A stretch of 64,000 nt of DNA, taken from positions 47,747-111,746 of the forward strand of contig SZWC01004882.1 of assembly GCA_023375785.1 (NCBI GenBank), given 5' to 3'. The position numbers were made by a program, and so were the translations under genes. Of the stretch, positions 1-12,512 are shown piece by piece; the first letter of the stretch is position 1; the number at the start of each line of letters is the position of its first letter. The notes below the pieces were generated by a model. That model saw only the letters and a list, made by a program, of their open reading frames with translations, did no database searches and was not told where the DNA came from. This DNA is from Penium margaritaceum (taxonomy: Eukaryota > Streptophyta > Zygnematophyceae > Desmidiales > Peniaceae).

Positions 1-669
1 TTTCTCCGGAAGGCTGCTGAGGCGTCCGGTGGATAGTATTCACCGGATCCAGTAGTGCACTTTGTTACTGAGGGACATCGCCAAAATCCTCACTCAATTT
101 CCCAAACTCGGTAGTTCATATTGTTACTCGTGGACAGTCGAAATTCGGACTGCAGGTCCGCGGACAGGTTTTGAACCACATCAATTCCCATCATCAAACT
201 CTATGATCGAATTGTCAAAACAGACCCCAAAGGTGCAAGGAGCACAGCCACTATGTGTAGGGACATATGCGTTCCCGGAAAGGAGTTTTGATAGGTCCTT
301 GATGTGTGAGGGTGCCTCGTGGGGCGACATGGTGCGCGCTACTGACTGAGCAGCTGGATTGGAGTGCCGCGCTTTGGCTGACGTAGTGAGAGCTATGGTG
401 ATCTGAATCATGCACGGTTTGGTGCGTTGGAGAGCTCACAACTAAAACTACAAATTTTCATATCATGTCCATGTTCAAAACCTAATGTAAAATCCCGTTG
501 CCCCTCTTCGCAAAAGTGACTTTCTTACAACTCTGGCCAACTCCCACAAACATAACATGAGGCGACCAGAAAGCTCACGCTTAGACTCAAAACCTGCACA
601 AAAGTAGCCGTGAACACAACAAAGATCCATCAGGGCATGTTGGAACAACCACCACACAGTTTTCTGACA
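1..669 (+). repeat. 5' LTR of family A Copia (partial)
   Basis: Position 1 aligns to about 5372 in the 3' LTR and the match runs to the shared terminal TGACA at 669, so the window holds roughly the last 670 of 970 LTR bases. The copies differ by many substitutions and small indels, which suggests an old insertion. Confidence 0.9.
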
Positions 670-671
670 AA

Positions 672-685
672 GGGTTGTGGACCCA
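672..685 (+). promoter_or_regulatory. Primer-binding site, half-tRNA type
   Basis: Two bases after the LTR end stands GGGTTGTGGACCCA. It matches GGGTTATGGGCCCA, the complement of the anticodon stem-loop of eukaryotic initiator tRNA-Met, at 12 of 14 positions. The same site is better preserved in the family B element at 57722-57735. Drosophila copia is known to prime from this internal part of the tRNA. Confidence 0.7.
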
Positions 686-823
686 GGGCCTTGACTGGTC
701 TTCACACAGTTCACAAGTTTTGTGGCGGAGGGGATTGTCGTCGCGGACGACGTCGCAATCAAGCTATGAGGACCTGGAGTGGAAGACTGCGTAATGGCAT
801 GGAAGGAAATGCAACCCACCCAG

Positions 824-1620
824 ATGCATTCAGGTGGCCTTGGCTTTGGACTATAGAGGTGGCACTTCGAGATCCATCTCGTGCATGAGGGGCTAATGTA
901 GCTCATGAAGGGGACGGACGTCCTTGACGAAGCAATAGTGTCGGTAGCGTAGAAAGAGGCCATTGCAAAGAAGAACACAGAGGCGCTCATACTGTTGGTA
1001 TCTAGTATGGCTGAGTCATAGTGGGGCTACTTCCACGACTGCATGTCGGCTGCCAAAGCCGGGCAAAAACTCTGCGTAATCCATCAATCCAAGTCGCTGG
1101 TGAACAAAATCTTTGCGATGAAGCGACTCCTAACAATGAGAATCAAGGAGGGAGATGATGTCATCACCCCCATGCAGCACACCGAGTTGCTCACCTCACA
1201 GTGTAACAACGTGGGATGGAAGATCGACACTCACCTGTAGATAATGACCCTCCTCATGGCCCTTCCTGACAGTTGGAGCCCTCTCATCACCGTCTTGGGA
1301 GGATGGACAAAGGAAAATCTCACCTATGGCGTGGTTGAAGAGTACACCCACAACAAGGTGCAGCAACAGAGCTGCAGGGAGACCTCATCTTCCTCATCGG
1401 CCCTCGTCACCAAAACACACGATGGCAAAAGTGGGGGAAAGGGAGGTGGTGGATATGGCAGCGACAAGAAGGGCGCCACGAAGAGTGCATGCCTCAGCTG
1501 GGACAAAGAGGGCCACTTGGCCCATGAGTGCACTGAGGAGGCAAAGGCCGGTCACAAGGATGCAAAAGGCAAGAAGGTGCTTCTCAACAGCACTCAAAAC
1601 CACTACCTCAAGAAAGCTAG
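824..1620 (+). pseudogene. Copia Gag remnant, family A
   Basis: Gag forms the particle shell and binds the RNA. The reading frame aligns by eye with Gag of the family B copies: LVSSMAES then a stop, AAKAGQKL, LLMALPDSWSPLITV, against LVTSVHES, ASKAYEKL and LLMALPQSWGPLITV. A stop at 1238-1240 and others upstream break it. A glycine-rich linker at about 1430-1470 leads into a damaged zinc knuckle, CLSWDKEGHLAHEC (about 1489-1533), in which the second cysteine of the CCHC set is tryptophan. No plausible start codon can be assigned. Confidence 0.8.
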
Positions 1621-3320
1621 CAGGCGATGCCTTGACTGTAGAGCAGAGGAGCACAACCAGGTCAAGAAGGTCGGGTTCATCAACTACACCAAGTCCAGCA
1701 AGTCCATGGTGGTTGCGAACGACAAGGTCAAGCCGGCGGCTGGCCAAGGAGACAAGGACGTGGAGGTGGTGGTTGGTGGGAAGCCGGTGCAATGCTTCAT
1801 CAAGGAAATGCAGTACGTACCCGGCTTGGCTGACATTCTAAGTGTCAGCCGCTTGACAAAAAAGGAGTATGAGATGCTCTTTAGGAGAAAGGGGACATTC
1901 GTGCAGAAGGATGGTGGCGGCGAGCCCGTGTTGGGGGCTAAGTACAAGGGAGGTCTCTACATCGTGGAGACCAAGGTGATCCCCGCAGTGACAGATTCAA
2001 TAGACTTGCAGGAAGGCACCTTCAACCTGGCCAAAGGAGGAGGAGCTGATCTGGAACCCTGGCACAGGTCACTATGGCATTCCTCGCCCGCAGTCGTAAA
2101 GGAGATGGCGAAGTGCAAGCTAGTACGTGACCTCTTCATTGACGGTGTGGAAGAGGCGACAAATGCAGCAAAGCACAAAAAGTACGAACCTTGCATTGTA
2201 AACAAGTCACGGCACAAACCGTTCAATGAGAACGTGAATCACGCCTCGTACCTACTGGAGGTTGTACACAGTGACGTTTGTGGGCCATTGAAGACGACGT
2301 CAAAGAGCGGTGCACATTAATTCATATCCTTCATTGATGACTGCAGCAAAAAACATTATGTGTACTCCATGAAGCTGAAAGGCGAGGTTCTGGACCGGCT
2401 GAAGGAGTATGTCGCCACAGTGGAGAGGCAAATTGACCGGAACATGAGAGCACTACGCAGCATCAACAACGGAGAGTACGTGGGCTGTAGTGGGTGGAAG
2501 AAGCAGCAGGACATAAAACTAGAACAAACAATGTTGTGTTCTCCTCAGTCTAATGACATGACGGAGCGGGCAAACTGGAAGCTACTGAACATGTTACGGA
2601 CCATGTCGGTGGATGAGGTATTACTGCAAAGCGTCTGGGCGGAAGCTGTGCGTTTGGCGAGTTACACCGTCAACCTCACCCCAACAGCAGTGCTGAAGGG
2701 GAAGAGCAGCCGAAAGATATTGTAGGAGGTCTGGAACGGGCACAAACAAAGTGTGTCACACCTGAAAGTTTTTTAGTGCAAGGCGCACGCAATTATGGAG
2801 GCTGCGTAGTGGCGTGACAGCAAGATAGAGCCACGTGCAATACTACATCTCTTCCTTGGCTATGACAGTGTGCACAAGCCGTACCGGCTCTACGACATGC
2901 ACAAGGAGGAGATAATCCGCAGCAAAGATGTCGAGTTTGACGAACAGCAAAGCTGCATCAACAACAACAGCTTGGACATGGTTGATTCTCCAAAGACGGG
3001 GGAGAGGTTCCAGATCCTTGATTACGAGAAGGACCCGGCGAACGCCAAAGTTGAGGATGCAGCATCGGAGCACGACGGTGCACCTTTGGTGGCAGCCAAT
3101 GTGGAGGACTCTGATGAAGATCAAGCTGTTGAGGAGATCCACAAGAAGGGTTCGGCACCAAGGGTGCCAAGGCGCGCACTCCCGACAGAGTACGCATCGG
3201 GCTTTGGTGGAAAATCCGCTGGGCGATGTTTTGATGGATCGGAAGAGATCCTCAGGGAGCCGTCTCGTTGCTGATTCACCGGAGTGTACAGAGTCGGATG
3301 AATCGCAATAGAGTGACGAT
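1621..3320 (+). pseudogene. Copia protease and integrase remnant, family A
   Basis: Protease cuts the polyprotein and integrase inserts the cDNA. The protease active-site motif is CLDCRAEEH where family B has GLDSGTNHH, so the aspartate stays but Ser-Gly are lost. The integrase start shows EPCIVNKSRHKPF (end of the zinc-binding part), HSDVCGPL and, after a stop at 2318-2320, FIDDCSKK. The second catalytic aspartate is asparagine (INNGEY for TDNGGEY); the catalytic glutamate survives in NDMTERAN. A further stop lies at 2723-2725. The linker to reverse transcriptase (GYDSVHKAYRLYD, DVEFDEQ) is readable to about 3274. Confidence 0.85.
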
Positions 3321-3404
3321 GCGCCATCAAAACTTCCGTGCCATAGTAGGAGGTAGCGGAAAGCAGGAAAGTGCCTTGACACGAACACCGGTAGATGAAT
3401 CGGC

Positions 3405-5026
3405 ATGACACGGTGGATGCTGGCTGCATCAACGGAGCCAACTAGTATGGAAGAGGCTCTTCCGTGGCTTGAAGTGGATCAATGGGGCACAACCATCAAA
3501 TTGGAGCTGGTTTCCATCACAAAAAACAACATGTGGGAGCTCGTTGACAGGCCAAAACATGTTAAGATTATCGGCTCAATGTGGGTCCTTAAGACCAAGT
3601 TCACAAAGGAAGGTGTGGTTAACAAATACAAGGTGTGACTGGTGGCAAAGAGATACGCACAGTGTAAGGGCGAGCATGGTGCTGAGATGTTCCCTCTTGT
3701 CACCAATTTCACAAGCATCCGGGCGATCCTTGCGGTAGTGGCCACAAAGGACATGGAGCTCTACCACATGGACGTGAAGACGGCCTTCCTTAAGCGCATC
3801 ATAGACGAAGAGATCTACATGGAGGTGCCAGAGGGGGTGGAGGCGCCGGAGGTGAAGGTGTGCAAGCTGCGGAAGTCCTTGTATGGGCTACAACAATTTC
3901 CCAGATGCTGATACCCATGGATGGATAGCTCATGGCACAACTCGTCGTCAAGCGTTGTGAGTCGGATCACAACGTGTATGTGCGGCGCAACAAGCAGCTC
4001 CATCACATTGTTGTGCTCTATGTACATGATCTGATTTTGTGCTCAACGGATTTGCCGAGCCTACTGCAGTTGAAAAAGCAGCCGAGTAGCAGATTCCAAA
4101 TGTCGGACATGGGAGAACTGGAGTACTACCTTGTGGTGAGCATCACGCGGAACCGGAGGGCGCGCATACTGAGCTGGGGCAAGCCAAATACGTGGCCGTG
4201 GTGCTGAAGCAGTACGGCATGGAAGACTGCAAGCCACTAGGCAGTCCGGTCTCCACGACCTCTGAACTGAGTGCGACAATGGTGCCACAAACAACAGAAG
4301 ATCGGGAGAATATGGCAAGGGTGTCCTACCAATCAGCGGTGGTCAGCCTCATGTATGCCATGGTGGTAAGGCGACTGGACCTGACGTACGCGGTGGGCCA
4401 AGTGAGCAAGTGCGTGGCTGGTCCACGACCACTACACTGGCAGGCTGTCAAGCGCATCCTCTGCTACATGCAGGCGACGCGGCATGCGCGCTTGAGATTC
4501 AACGATAAGGGGTGGGCAAACCCCTTGCGTCTGGTCTGCTATATGGATGCAGACTACGCAAGTGATGTGGACAAGCGGAAGTCCACATCCGGCTACGTGT
4601 TCTTCCTTGTTGGTGCAATGGTGTTGTGGTGAAGCAGGAAGCAAGACTACTTGCCACCTCCATAGTAGAAGTAGAGTACATCACGCTGGCTGGGGTGGTC
4701 AAGGAGGCAATGTGGCTCTGCTGGTTGTTGGGGGAGCTGGGCATGCCGCAGCAGGAGCCTATGGTCATGCAAGAGGGAAACACCGGCTCCATTTTGCTGA
4801 CCAATAACTCAACGCAACATAGGTGGAAGAAGCACATTGACGTGTGTTATCACTACACATGAGACATGGTTGAAATGGGTTAGGTGGTGCTGCAGCATTG
4901 CAGCACGCACAACATGGTTGCGATTTGCTTGACCAAAGCGCAAATCGTAGATCGGCATGCAATGAGCATGGCCGGGCTTGGGATGACCAGCTATGATGGG
5001 TTGGAGGACACAGCAGAAGATGAGTG
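3405..5026 (+). pseudogene. Copia reverse transcriptase and RNase H remnant, family A
   Basis: These copy the element RNA into DNA and remove the template. Seen in order: WVLKTKFTKEGVVNKYKV, a stop at 3636-3638, HMDVKTAFL (first catalytic Asp kept), LYGLQQFPRC with a stop, and LYVHDLILC, where the usual YVDD is YVHD, so a catalytic aspartate is lost. From about 4190 the RNase H side reads KQYGMEDCKPLGSPVS, GQVSKCVAGPRPLHWQAVKRI, YMDADYASDVDKRKSTSGY, VEYITLA and KKHIDVCYHYT, over several frames with stops at 4630-4632 and 4860-4862. Codons run out near 5024, just before the polypurine tract. Confidence 0.88.
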
Positions 5027-5070
5027 AGAGAAAGCATGAGCAGCGGGCATGGCAGGTGCAGGGGGGAGAA

Positions 5071-6040
5071 TGTTGAATCGTTGCCCCTCTGCATGCCCAA
5101 GTGCAGCGTTGAGAGGTGCCAACAAGCTGCCAGAGAGAGGAAAATCTTCACAGTTGGATTTAGCGGCTCAAGGATTACTCGGATCCTAAAATGGAGGATT
5201 TTCCCTGAAAGTTGACAAGTCGTTGAATCCGGTGGAGGTTGTTTCACCGGCATCGGACAAGTGACTAGGGAGATATGAGCTTCCAAAGTTGCGGCGGCTC
5301 GGGGAGTCGACCGCGGTGCGGCTGCCGGTGAAAAATGGACCGGAAAGACTAAAAAATGTCCATTTGGGGATTTTGCCTCGGAAGGCTACCAAGGCATCTG
5401 GTGGATACTATTCACCAGATCCAGTAGTGCACTTTGTTTCTGAGTGACAGCCAAAATCCTGGCTCAGAGTCCAAAAACTAGTAGTACGTTTTGTTACTCG
5501 TGGACTTCGTCGAAATTCCAACTGCAGGCCCGTGGACAGGTTCCGAACCACATTAATCGCCATCACCAAACTCGACAAATAACTCATCAAAACAGACACA
5601 AAAGGCGTAAGGGGCACCGCCACTACATGTAGGGACATTTGCGCCTCTGGAAAGACATTTTGATGGGTCCTTGATGTGTGAGGGCATCTTGGTGGTCGAC
5701 ATGCTGCGCGCTGCCAACTGAGAGGCTGGGTTGGGGTGCCGCGCTTTGGCTGACTGAGCATGAGCTACGGTGATTTGAATCGCGCACGGTTTGGTGCGTT
5801 GGACAGCTCACAACAATCCCTACAAATGTTCAGATAATGTCCCTGCTAGAAAATTAATGCAGAATTACGTTGTTCTCATTGCAAACGGGACTGTCTCACA
5901 ACTTTGTCCAACTCGCACAAACATAGCGTGAGGCGACGAAAAAGCTCACGCTTAGACTATAAACCTATACCAAAGTAGGCATGAACATAGTGAAGATCCG
6001 TCATGCCGCGCTGGAACTGCCACCACATTGTTTTATGACA
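5071..6040 (+). repeat. 3' LTR of family A Copia
   Basis: A 970-bp LTR beginning TGTTGAATCG and ending ATGACA, so it has the usual TG...CA ends. The start is set by the purine run at 5053-5070 (ending GGGGGGAGAA), the plus-strand primer. The end is set by the last base shared with the 5' LTR before each copy goes its own way. Its first ~120 bp recur on the minus strand at 60863-60984. Confidence 0.9.
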
Positions 6041-6041
6041 A

Positions 6042-9000
6042 TTGCGTCCTAGTTGCACCTCAATGCACCCTAGTTGCACTTCAACACGCCCTTGTTGGGC
6101 TCTAGTCGCATCCTAGTTGCACCCAATTTACGCCTATGTTATGCCCTAGTTCTACCCTAGTTGCATCCTAGTTGCGCCCTGATTGTATCCTAGTTGTGCC
6201 CTACTTACGTCATAGTTGCAGCATGGTTTCACCATAGATGTGCCATAGTTGTGTCCAAGTTTGCTCCAAGTTGCATCCTAGTTGCCCCAAAGTTGCACTC
6301 TAGGTACACCCTAGTTGGGCCCTAGTTGCACCCTAGTTTTGCCATAGTTACACCTTAGTTGCATCCTAGGTGTGCCCTGTTTACACCTGAGTTGCAGCCT
6401 AGTTGCACCCTTTTTATGCCCTAGTTGCTCCCTAATTGCTTGCTAGTTACGCCTTTGTTGCTCCGTAGTTGTGCCCTAGTTCTCCCCTGGTTGCAACCCC
6501 AGTTGCACAGTAGTTGTGTCCTAGTTACACCCAATTTGCTCCTTTCATATACCCTAGTTGTGCCCTTGTTGAATCCTAGTTGCGCCCTGTTGGCACCCTA
6601 GTTTCCCCCATGTTGCGTCCTAGTTACACCTTAGTTGCGCCGTGGTTGTGCCCTAGATGCACCCTAGTTGTGCCCTAGATGCACCCTAGTTGTGCCTTAG
6701 CTGCATCCCATTCATGCCGGAGTTGCGCCCTAGTTGCATCCTGATTGCGCCCTAGTTATGTCCTAGATACGCCCAAGTTTTGCACTAGTTACAACCTAGT
6801 TCCATCCCAGTTGCACCATAGTCGTGCACTAGTTGTCCCGTACTTGCATCCTAGTTGCGACCTAGTTGTGGCTTATTTGCAAACTAGTTACAGCCTATTC
6901 GAACCCAAGTTGCACCGTAGTTGCACCCTAGTTATAGCCAAGTTGCACCCTAGTTGCGCCCTGTTTGCACCATTGTGATGCCAAAAATGCACCATAATTA
7001 TTCTATAGTTGTATCTAGTTGTGCCTACTCACACCCCAGTTGCAACTACTTGTGTCCTACTTGTGCCTTAGTTGTATCCTAGTTTTGTCCTAGTCGTATC
7101 CTAATTGCTTCCTAGTTGCATCCTAATTGTGTCCTCGTTGCATCATAGATGTGCAATTGTTGTGTCCTAGTTGTGCCATAATTATGCCATAGTTTCTCCC
7201 TAGTTACATCCTAGTAACGTCATAATTACACCCTAGTTGCACCCTATTTGTGCCCTAGTTACACCCACGATGCGCCCTAGCTATGCCCTACTCATGCCCT
7301 AGTTATGGCCTATCAATGTCCTTTTTGCATCCTAATTGTACCCTAGTTGCACCCTAGTTGTGCCCTAGTTGCGTCCCAGTTACATGCTAGTTGTGCCCTG
7401 GTTGCACCCTAGTTATGCACTAGCTACACCCTAGTTGTGCCCTACCTACGCCCTAGCTGTGCCCAAGTTGTAACCTAGATGAGATGTAGTTGTAACCTAG
7501 TTGCGCCCTAGTTGCACAATAGTTGCACCCTAACTGTACCGTAATTATGCCTTTATTGAGCCATGATTGCGTCCTATTTGCACCCTAGTCATGCCCTAGC
7601 TGCACCCTAGTTGCGCCCTAGTTACGTCCTAGTTGCACCATCATTTCACCCTAGTTGCGCGCTAGCTGTGCCCTAGTTGTGCCGTAGTTTTACCCTATTT
7701 GAGCCCTAGTTGTGCTATAGTTGTGGCCTAGTTGCGGCCTAGTTGTAGCCTAGTTGCGCCCTAGTTTTGTCCGAGTTGCGTCCTTGTCGTGCTCATGTTG
7801 CGCCCAAAATGCACCGTAGTTTTTCCTATTTTCATCTTAGTTGTGTCCTAGTTGGATCCTAGTTGTGCCCTAGTTACGCCTTAGTTTCACATCAATGGCA
7901 CCCTAGTTGCACCCTAGATAAAACCTAGTTGTGCCCTCCTTGCACCATATTTGTGCCTAAAATGTGACCCAATTGCACCCTAGTTGCGCCCTAGTTTCAC
8001 ACAAGTTGCATCCTAGTTGTACCCTAGTTGTGCCTTAGCTTCACCCTACATGGTTCCTTGTTGCGCCCTAGTTGCACCCTAGATGCCCCCTAGTTGCACT
8101 CTAGTTGTGTCCTAGTAGTGACCTGATTGCACCCTGGTTGTCCCTTAGTAGAACCCTAGTTACACCCTAGTTGTGTCCGAGTTGTATCACATCTACGCCC
8201 TTGTTGCAGCCTAGCTACTTCCTAGTTACACCCTAGTTGTGCCCTAGCTGAACGCTAGTTGTGCCGTAGTTACATCGTAGTTGCACCCTAATTGCACCCT
8301 AGTTGCACCCTAGTTGCACCCCAGCTACACCATAGTTGTTTCCATGTTGCATCCTAGCTACGTCCTAGCTGTGCCCTTGGTGTACCCTCGTTGCGCCACA
8401 GTTTTGCCCTAGTTGCACCCAAGTTGTGCCCTAGTTGTGCCTTAGTTGCACCCTAGTTGTCCTCTAGTTGCGCCCTAGTTGCATTCATGTTGCGCCCTAG
8501 TTGCGTCCTAGCTGCGCACTAGTTTTTCCCTAGTTACGCCCAGTTGCATCCTAGTTGTGCTCTATATGGACCCCAGTTGTAGCCTAGTTATGCCCTAGTT
8601 GCCTTGGTTGCACCTTGTTTGTGCCTTAGTTTTGCCCTAGTTGCATCCTAGTTGCGCCCTAGCTGCACCCTAGTGGTGTCCTAGTGGTGTCCTATTGTGC
8701 TTAGTTGTGCCTTAGTTGTATCCTAATTGCGTCCTAGTTGTGCCATAGTTGCAACTTATGTGTGTCCTACTTGCACCCTGATTGCATCCTAGTTGCACCT
8801 TTGTTGCGCCTTAGTTGTGCCATATCTGTTCCGCATTTGTGCCATACTTATTCCGTAGTTGCGCCCTGATTACGTCCCTAGTTTTGCCCTAGTTTTACCC
8901 TGGTATTGCCCTAGAAACACCCTAGTTACGCCCTAGTGGAGTCCTAGCCGCGCCTAAGTTGTGCCCTAGTTACGCTCTGGTTGTGCCCTAGTTGCGCATA

Positions 9001-9230
9001 GTTGCCCCCTAGTTGTGCCCTTGCTGCACCCTAGTTGCGTCCTGGTTGCACCCTAGATGCGTCCTAGTTGTGCCCTAGTCGACCCTGATTACACCTCAGG
9101 TGCACCCTAGTTTCATCCTAGTTACATGCTAGTTGTGTCCAAGTTTTGCCCTAATTGTACCCTATTTTCTCTCTATTTGCGCCATAGTTGCCCTCAAGTT
9201 GCATCTTACTTGCGTTCTAGTTGCACCCTT
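6042..9230 (-). repeat. 11-bp tandem array, reverse orientation
   Basis: About 3.2 kb of head-to-tail degenerate 11-mers. On the plus strand they read TAGTTGCACCC and variants, so the GGGYRCAACTA consensus is on the minus strand. Most units vary at the YR pair and the third G, and some are 10 or 12 bp. Start is at the LTR end; the array reverses direction at about 9231-9239. Open frames here are by-products of the repeat. Nothing else is visible. Confidence 0.95.
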
Positions 9231-9239
9231 GTCACATAT

Positions 9240-12070
9240 AGGGTGCATCTAGGGCAAAATTTGGGAGTAGCTAGGGCGCAACGAGGTTGCAACCAGGGCA
9301 TAAATTCGACTAAACTACAGTGCAAGCACGGTGCAATTAGGGTTCAACTTGGGCGCAACTAGGGCTTAACTAGGGTAAATCAAGGACGCAAGTAGGACGC
9401 AACTAGGGAACAACAAAGGCGCAACTAGGGTACCACTAGACCACAACTTGGGCACAACTTTGTTACAACTAGAATGCAACTAGGATGTAACAAGGGTGTA
9501 ACTAGGGCACAACTAGAGTGCAAGTAGTGCAAAACTTAAATGCAACTTGGGCCAGACTAGGGCACAACTAGGATGCACCTTGAGTGCAACTAGGACACAA
9601 CCAAGGCGTAACAAGGCTGCAATTAGGGCATAACTAGGGCTCAACAATTGCGCAACTAGGGCACGACCAGTTTGCAACTAGAATGCAACTTGGGTGAAAC
9701 TAGGGCCCAAGTAGGACGCAAGTAGGATGCACCTAGGATGCAAGTAAGGCGCATCATGGGTGCAACCAGGATGTAACAAGAATGCAACTAGGGCACAACT
9801 AGGGTGTATCTAGGGCACAACTAGGGTTCAACTTGGGCCCTTCTAGGGCGCAACGGGGTTGCAACTAGTGCGCAACTAAGGTGAAACTAGGCCGCAACTA
9901 GGGCACACCTAGGGCGAAACTATGCCACAAGAATGGTGCAACTAGGACACAACTAGTGTGAAGCTAGGATGCAACTAGGGCAAAACAAGGGCGCAACTAG
10001 AGTGCAACTAGGGCGCAACTTTGGCACAACTAGAACATAACTAGGTCGTAACTAGAAGGTAACTTGGGCACAACTAGGTCACAATTAGGATTCAACTAGG
10101 GAACAACTAGGGCACAACTACCAAGCAATCAGAGTGTAACTAGGGTGCAACTGAGGTACAACGAGGGTGTAACTAGGACACTATTAAGGTACAACTAGGG
10201 CATAACTAGGGCACAACTAGGGTTTAACTAGGGCGCAAGTAGGGTAGAACTAGGGTGCAACTAGGGCACAACTAGGACACAACTATGGCACAGCTTAGGC
10301 ATTACTAGGATACAACTAGAAAACTATGGTGTGACTAGGGAAAGACTAGGGTGAAACTAGGGTGCAAATAGAATGCAACTTGGGAACAACTAAGATGCAA
10401 CTAGGGCACAACTAGGCTGCAACTAGGGTGCAAGTAGGGTGGAACTAGGGTGGAACTAGGGCACAACTAGGCTGCAACTAGGCCGCAACTAGTGTGCCTT
10501 AGTTGCACACTAACTGTGCAACGAGGGCGTTTTATTAGGGCGCAACTATTGCAGAACTTGGGAGCAATTAGGACACAAATAGGCTGCAACTAGGACGCAC
10601 CAAAGGCGCAACCAATGCACAACTAGATTTTAGGTGGGGCGTAACTAGAGCACAACTAGGATACAGCTAGGTTACTACTATGGGACAACTACGACACAAC
10701 TAGGGCACAACTTGGGTACAACAAGGACCTAGCTAGGGCACAACTGGGGTGCAATGAGGGTGCAACTAGGGTGCAAGTAGGACGCAACTGGGCCACAACT
10801 GTAGCGCAGTTGGGGTGCAACCAGGGTATAACTAGGGCACAAATAGGGCACACTAGGATGCAAGAAGGACACAACAAGGGTGTATCTAGGGCACAACTAG
10901 GGAGCAACGAGGGCGTGAATAGGTCGTAACTAGGGCGCAGCCAAGGTGCAACTAGGACGCAGATAGAGGGAAACTACTGCATAACTAGGACACAACAGGG
11001 GTGTAGTGAGGGCGCAAATAGGGTGCAACTAGGGTGCAACTAGGATGAAAGTAGGGAAAAACTAGGGCACAACTAGGATGCAAGTAGGGTGCAACTTAGG
11101 CGCAACTAGTGCACAAGTAGGATGTAACTAGGGTGAAACTTAGGCACAACTAGGATACAACTAGAGCACAATTGAGGTGCAACTAGGGTGCAACTATGGC
11201 GCCACTAGGGTGCAAGTATGGTGTAACCAGGGCCCAACTTGGGCATATTGAGGGTGCAAGTAGGGTGCAACAACAACACAACTTGGGCGCAACTAGGGCA
11301 AAACTACGGTGCAACTATGCTGCAACTAGGGTGCAACTAGGGTGTAACTAGACCAAAACTTGGCCGCAACTAGCACACAACTAGGACGTAACTAGATCAC
11401 AACTACGGCACAACTAGGCAAAAACTAATACACAACTAGGACGCATCTAGAGCACGACTTGGGCATAACTAGGCTACAACTTGGGTGCAACTAGGGCACA
11501 ATTAGGAAAAAACAAAGATACAACTACGGGGCAACGAGGGCACACCTACGGCACATCTAGGACGTAAATAGGAAGGAACCACGTTGTAACTATGGTACAA
11601 CTAAGACACAATTAGGGTGCAACCTGGGTACAACTAGGCTGCGGCTGAGGCATAACTAGGGTGCAACTATGGTGCAACTAGGGTGCAACTAGGGCGCTAG
11701 TATGGCGCAACTAGGAAGCAATTATGGCACAACCAAGACGTAACTAGGGTGCAAAATGGCCGCAACTAGGGCGCAACCAGGACGCAACCAAGGCGCAACT
11801 AGGATACAAGTAGGACACAACTAGGGCATAACCAGGGTGCAAGTAGGGCACATCTAAGGCGCAACAGGGACATAACTAGGGCGTAACTAGGATGAAACTA
11901 GGACACAACTAGGGCACAACAAGGGTCTAATTAGGGTGTAACTTGGACACAATTAGAATGCAACTAGGATGCAACGAGGGCATGATTATTGTGCAACTAG
12001 GGAGTAACTATGGCACAACTAGTGTGCAACAAGGTCTCAACGAGGGTGCAGCTAGGATGCAACTAGGGTA
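9240..12070 (+). repeat. 11-bp tandem array, forward orientation
   Basis: About 2.8 kb of the same 11-mer, now reading GGGTGCAACTA or GGGCACAACTA on the plus strand. It follows an 8-bp inverted repeat at the switch (9222-9229 and 9240-9247). It is interrupted at 12071 by a MITE-like element and goes on beyond it in the same orientation. A short patch at 10497-10535 reads partly in the opposite orientation. No gene seen. Confidence 0.95.
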
Positions 12071-12072
12071 TA

Positions 12073-12512
12073 CCGTACTGCTCGTCATATTCTTTCAAAA
12101 TAATTGTTTTCCACTCGCCTACCTCCACCTCCGAAAACAAAGCATGCATGGGAGAATTGCTCTGAAAAGTATCCCCATGGAGGTTTCCTACACAAAAGTT
12201 TCCGGCCTTCATGAACTGTCAAGTTTTCTTCATGTAGGAAGTCAGAGGAGCTCGTCAATGAGCACAACAATCAATCAAAGTGTGCTTTGTTTTATTCTTG
12301 ATATCATTTTGGAGTGTGTAGCCTATCAAAGGGACGTTTGCCTATGTTTGAAAACATGTTTGTGATTGTTGGGAGAATATGAAAAACAAGGAGAAAAAGG
12401 GACACATGATGGGAGAATCACTTGTGAGAAGGAAAAAAAGGCAAAAATTGGGAAAACATGGAAATCGCATAATAAGGTCCTGAAAATTGAGCCAAAATGG
12501 AAATCACTACGG
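12073..12512. mobile_element. MITE-like insertion in the array, TA duplication
   Basis: A 440-bp block of non-repetitive sequence inside the array. It begins CCGTACTGCT and its reverse complement begins CCGTAGTGAT, 8 of 10 matching, so it has short terminal inverted repeats. TA stands on both sides (12071-12072 and 12513-12514), as expected of a Tc1/mariner-type target duplication. No transposase is encoded; the one open frame crossing it starts in array sequence and is not a credible gene. The inverted repeats are short, so the class is inferred. Confidence 0.6.

Larger units (their letters stand above)
1..6040 (+). mobile_element. Ty1/Copia retrotransposon, family A, 5' end outside window
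   Basis: A Copia-type LTR retrotransposon on the plus strand. The 669 bases at the left edge match the right-hand part of the LTR at 5071-6040, which fixes the two ends. Inside, the order is primer site, Gag, protease, integrase, reverse transcriptase, RNase H, polypurine tract, LTR; integrase before reverse transcriptase defines Copia. Many stops and frameshifts make it a dead copy. The left flank is outside the window, so no target duplication can be checked; the right flank is directly the 11-bp array. The truncated copy at 60863-63837 belongs to the same family. Confidence 0.93.

Noticed and set aside
1326-1841. Second open frame of 171 codons overlapping the Gag/protease region, rich in Arg/Ser/Thr
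   Set aside because: It is the out-of-frame shadow of the Copia frame at 1244-2320, which aligns with the other copies.
6745-9362. Open frames of 60-90 codons in the arrays, giving Cys/Pro/Val/Leu-rich proteins
   Set aside because: The 11-bp unit contains CTAG, so TAG occurs on both strands and, because 11 is not a multiple of 3, in every frame about every 33 bases in an unmutated array. Frames stay open only where TAG has mutated by chance; the proteins are the same translated repeat and have no start or context.
11943-12365. 140-codon open frame crossing the MITE-like element
   Set aside because: It starts in array sequence and runs into the insertion; the first part is translated repeat and the rest matches nothing I know.
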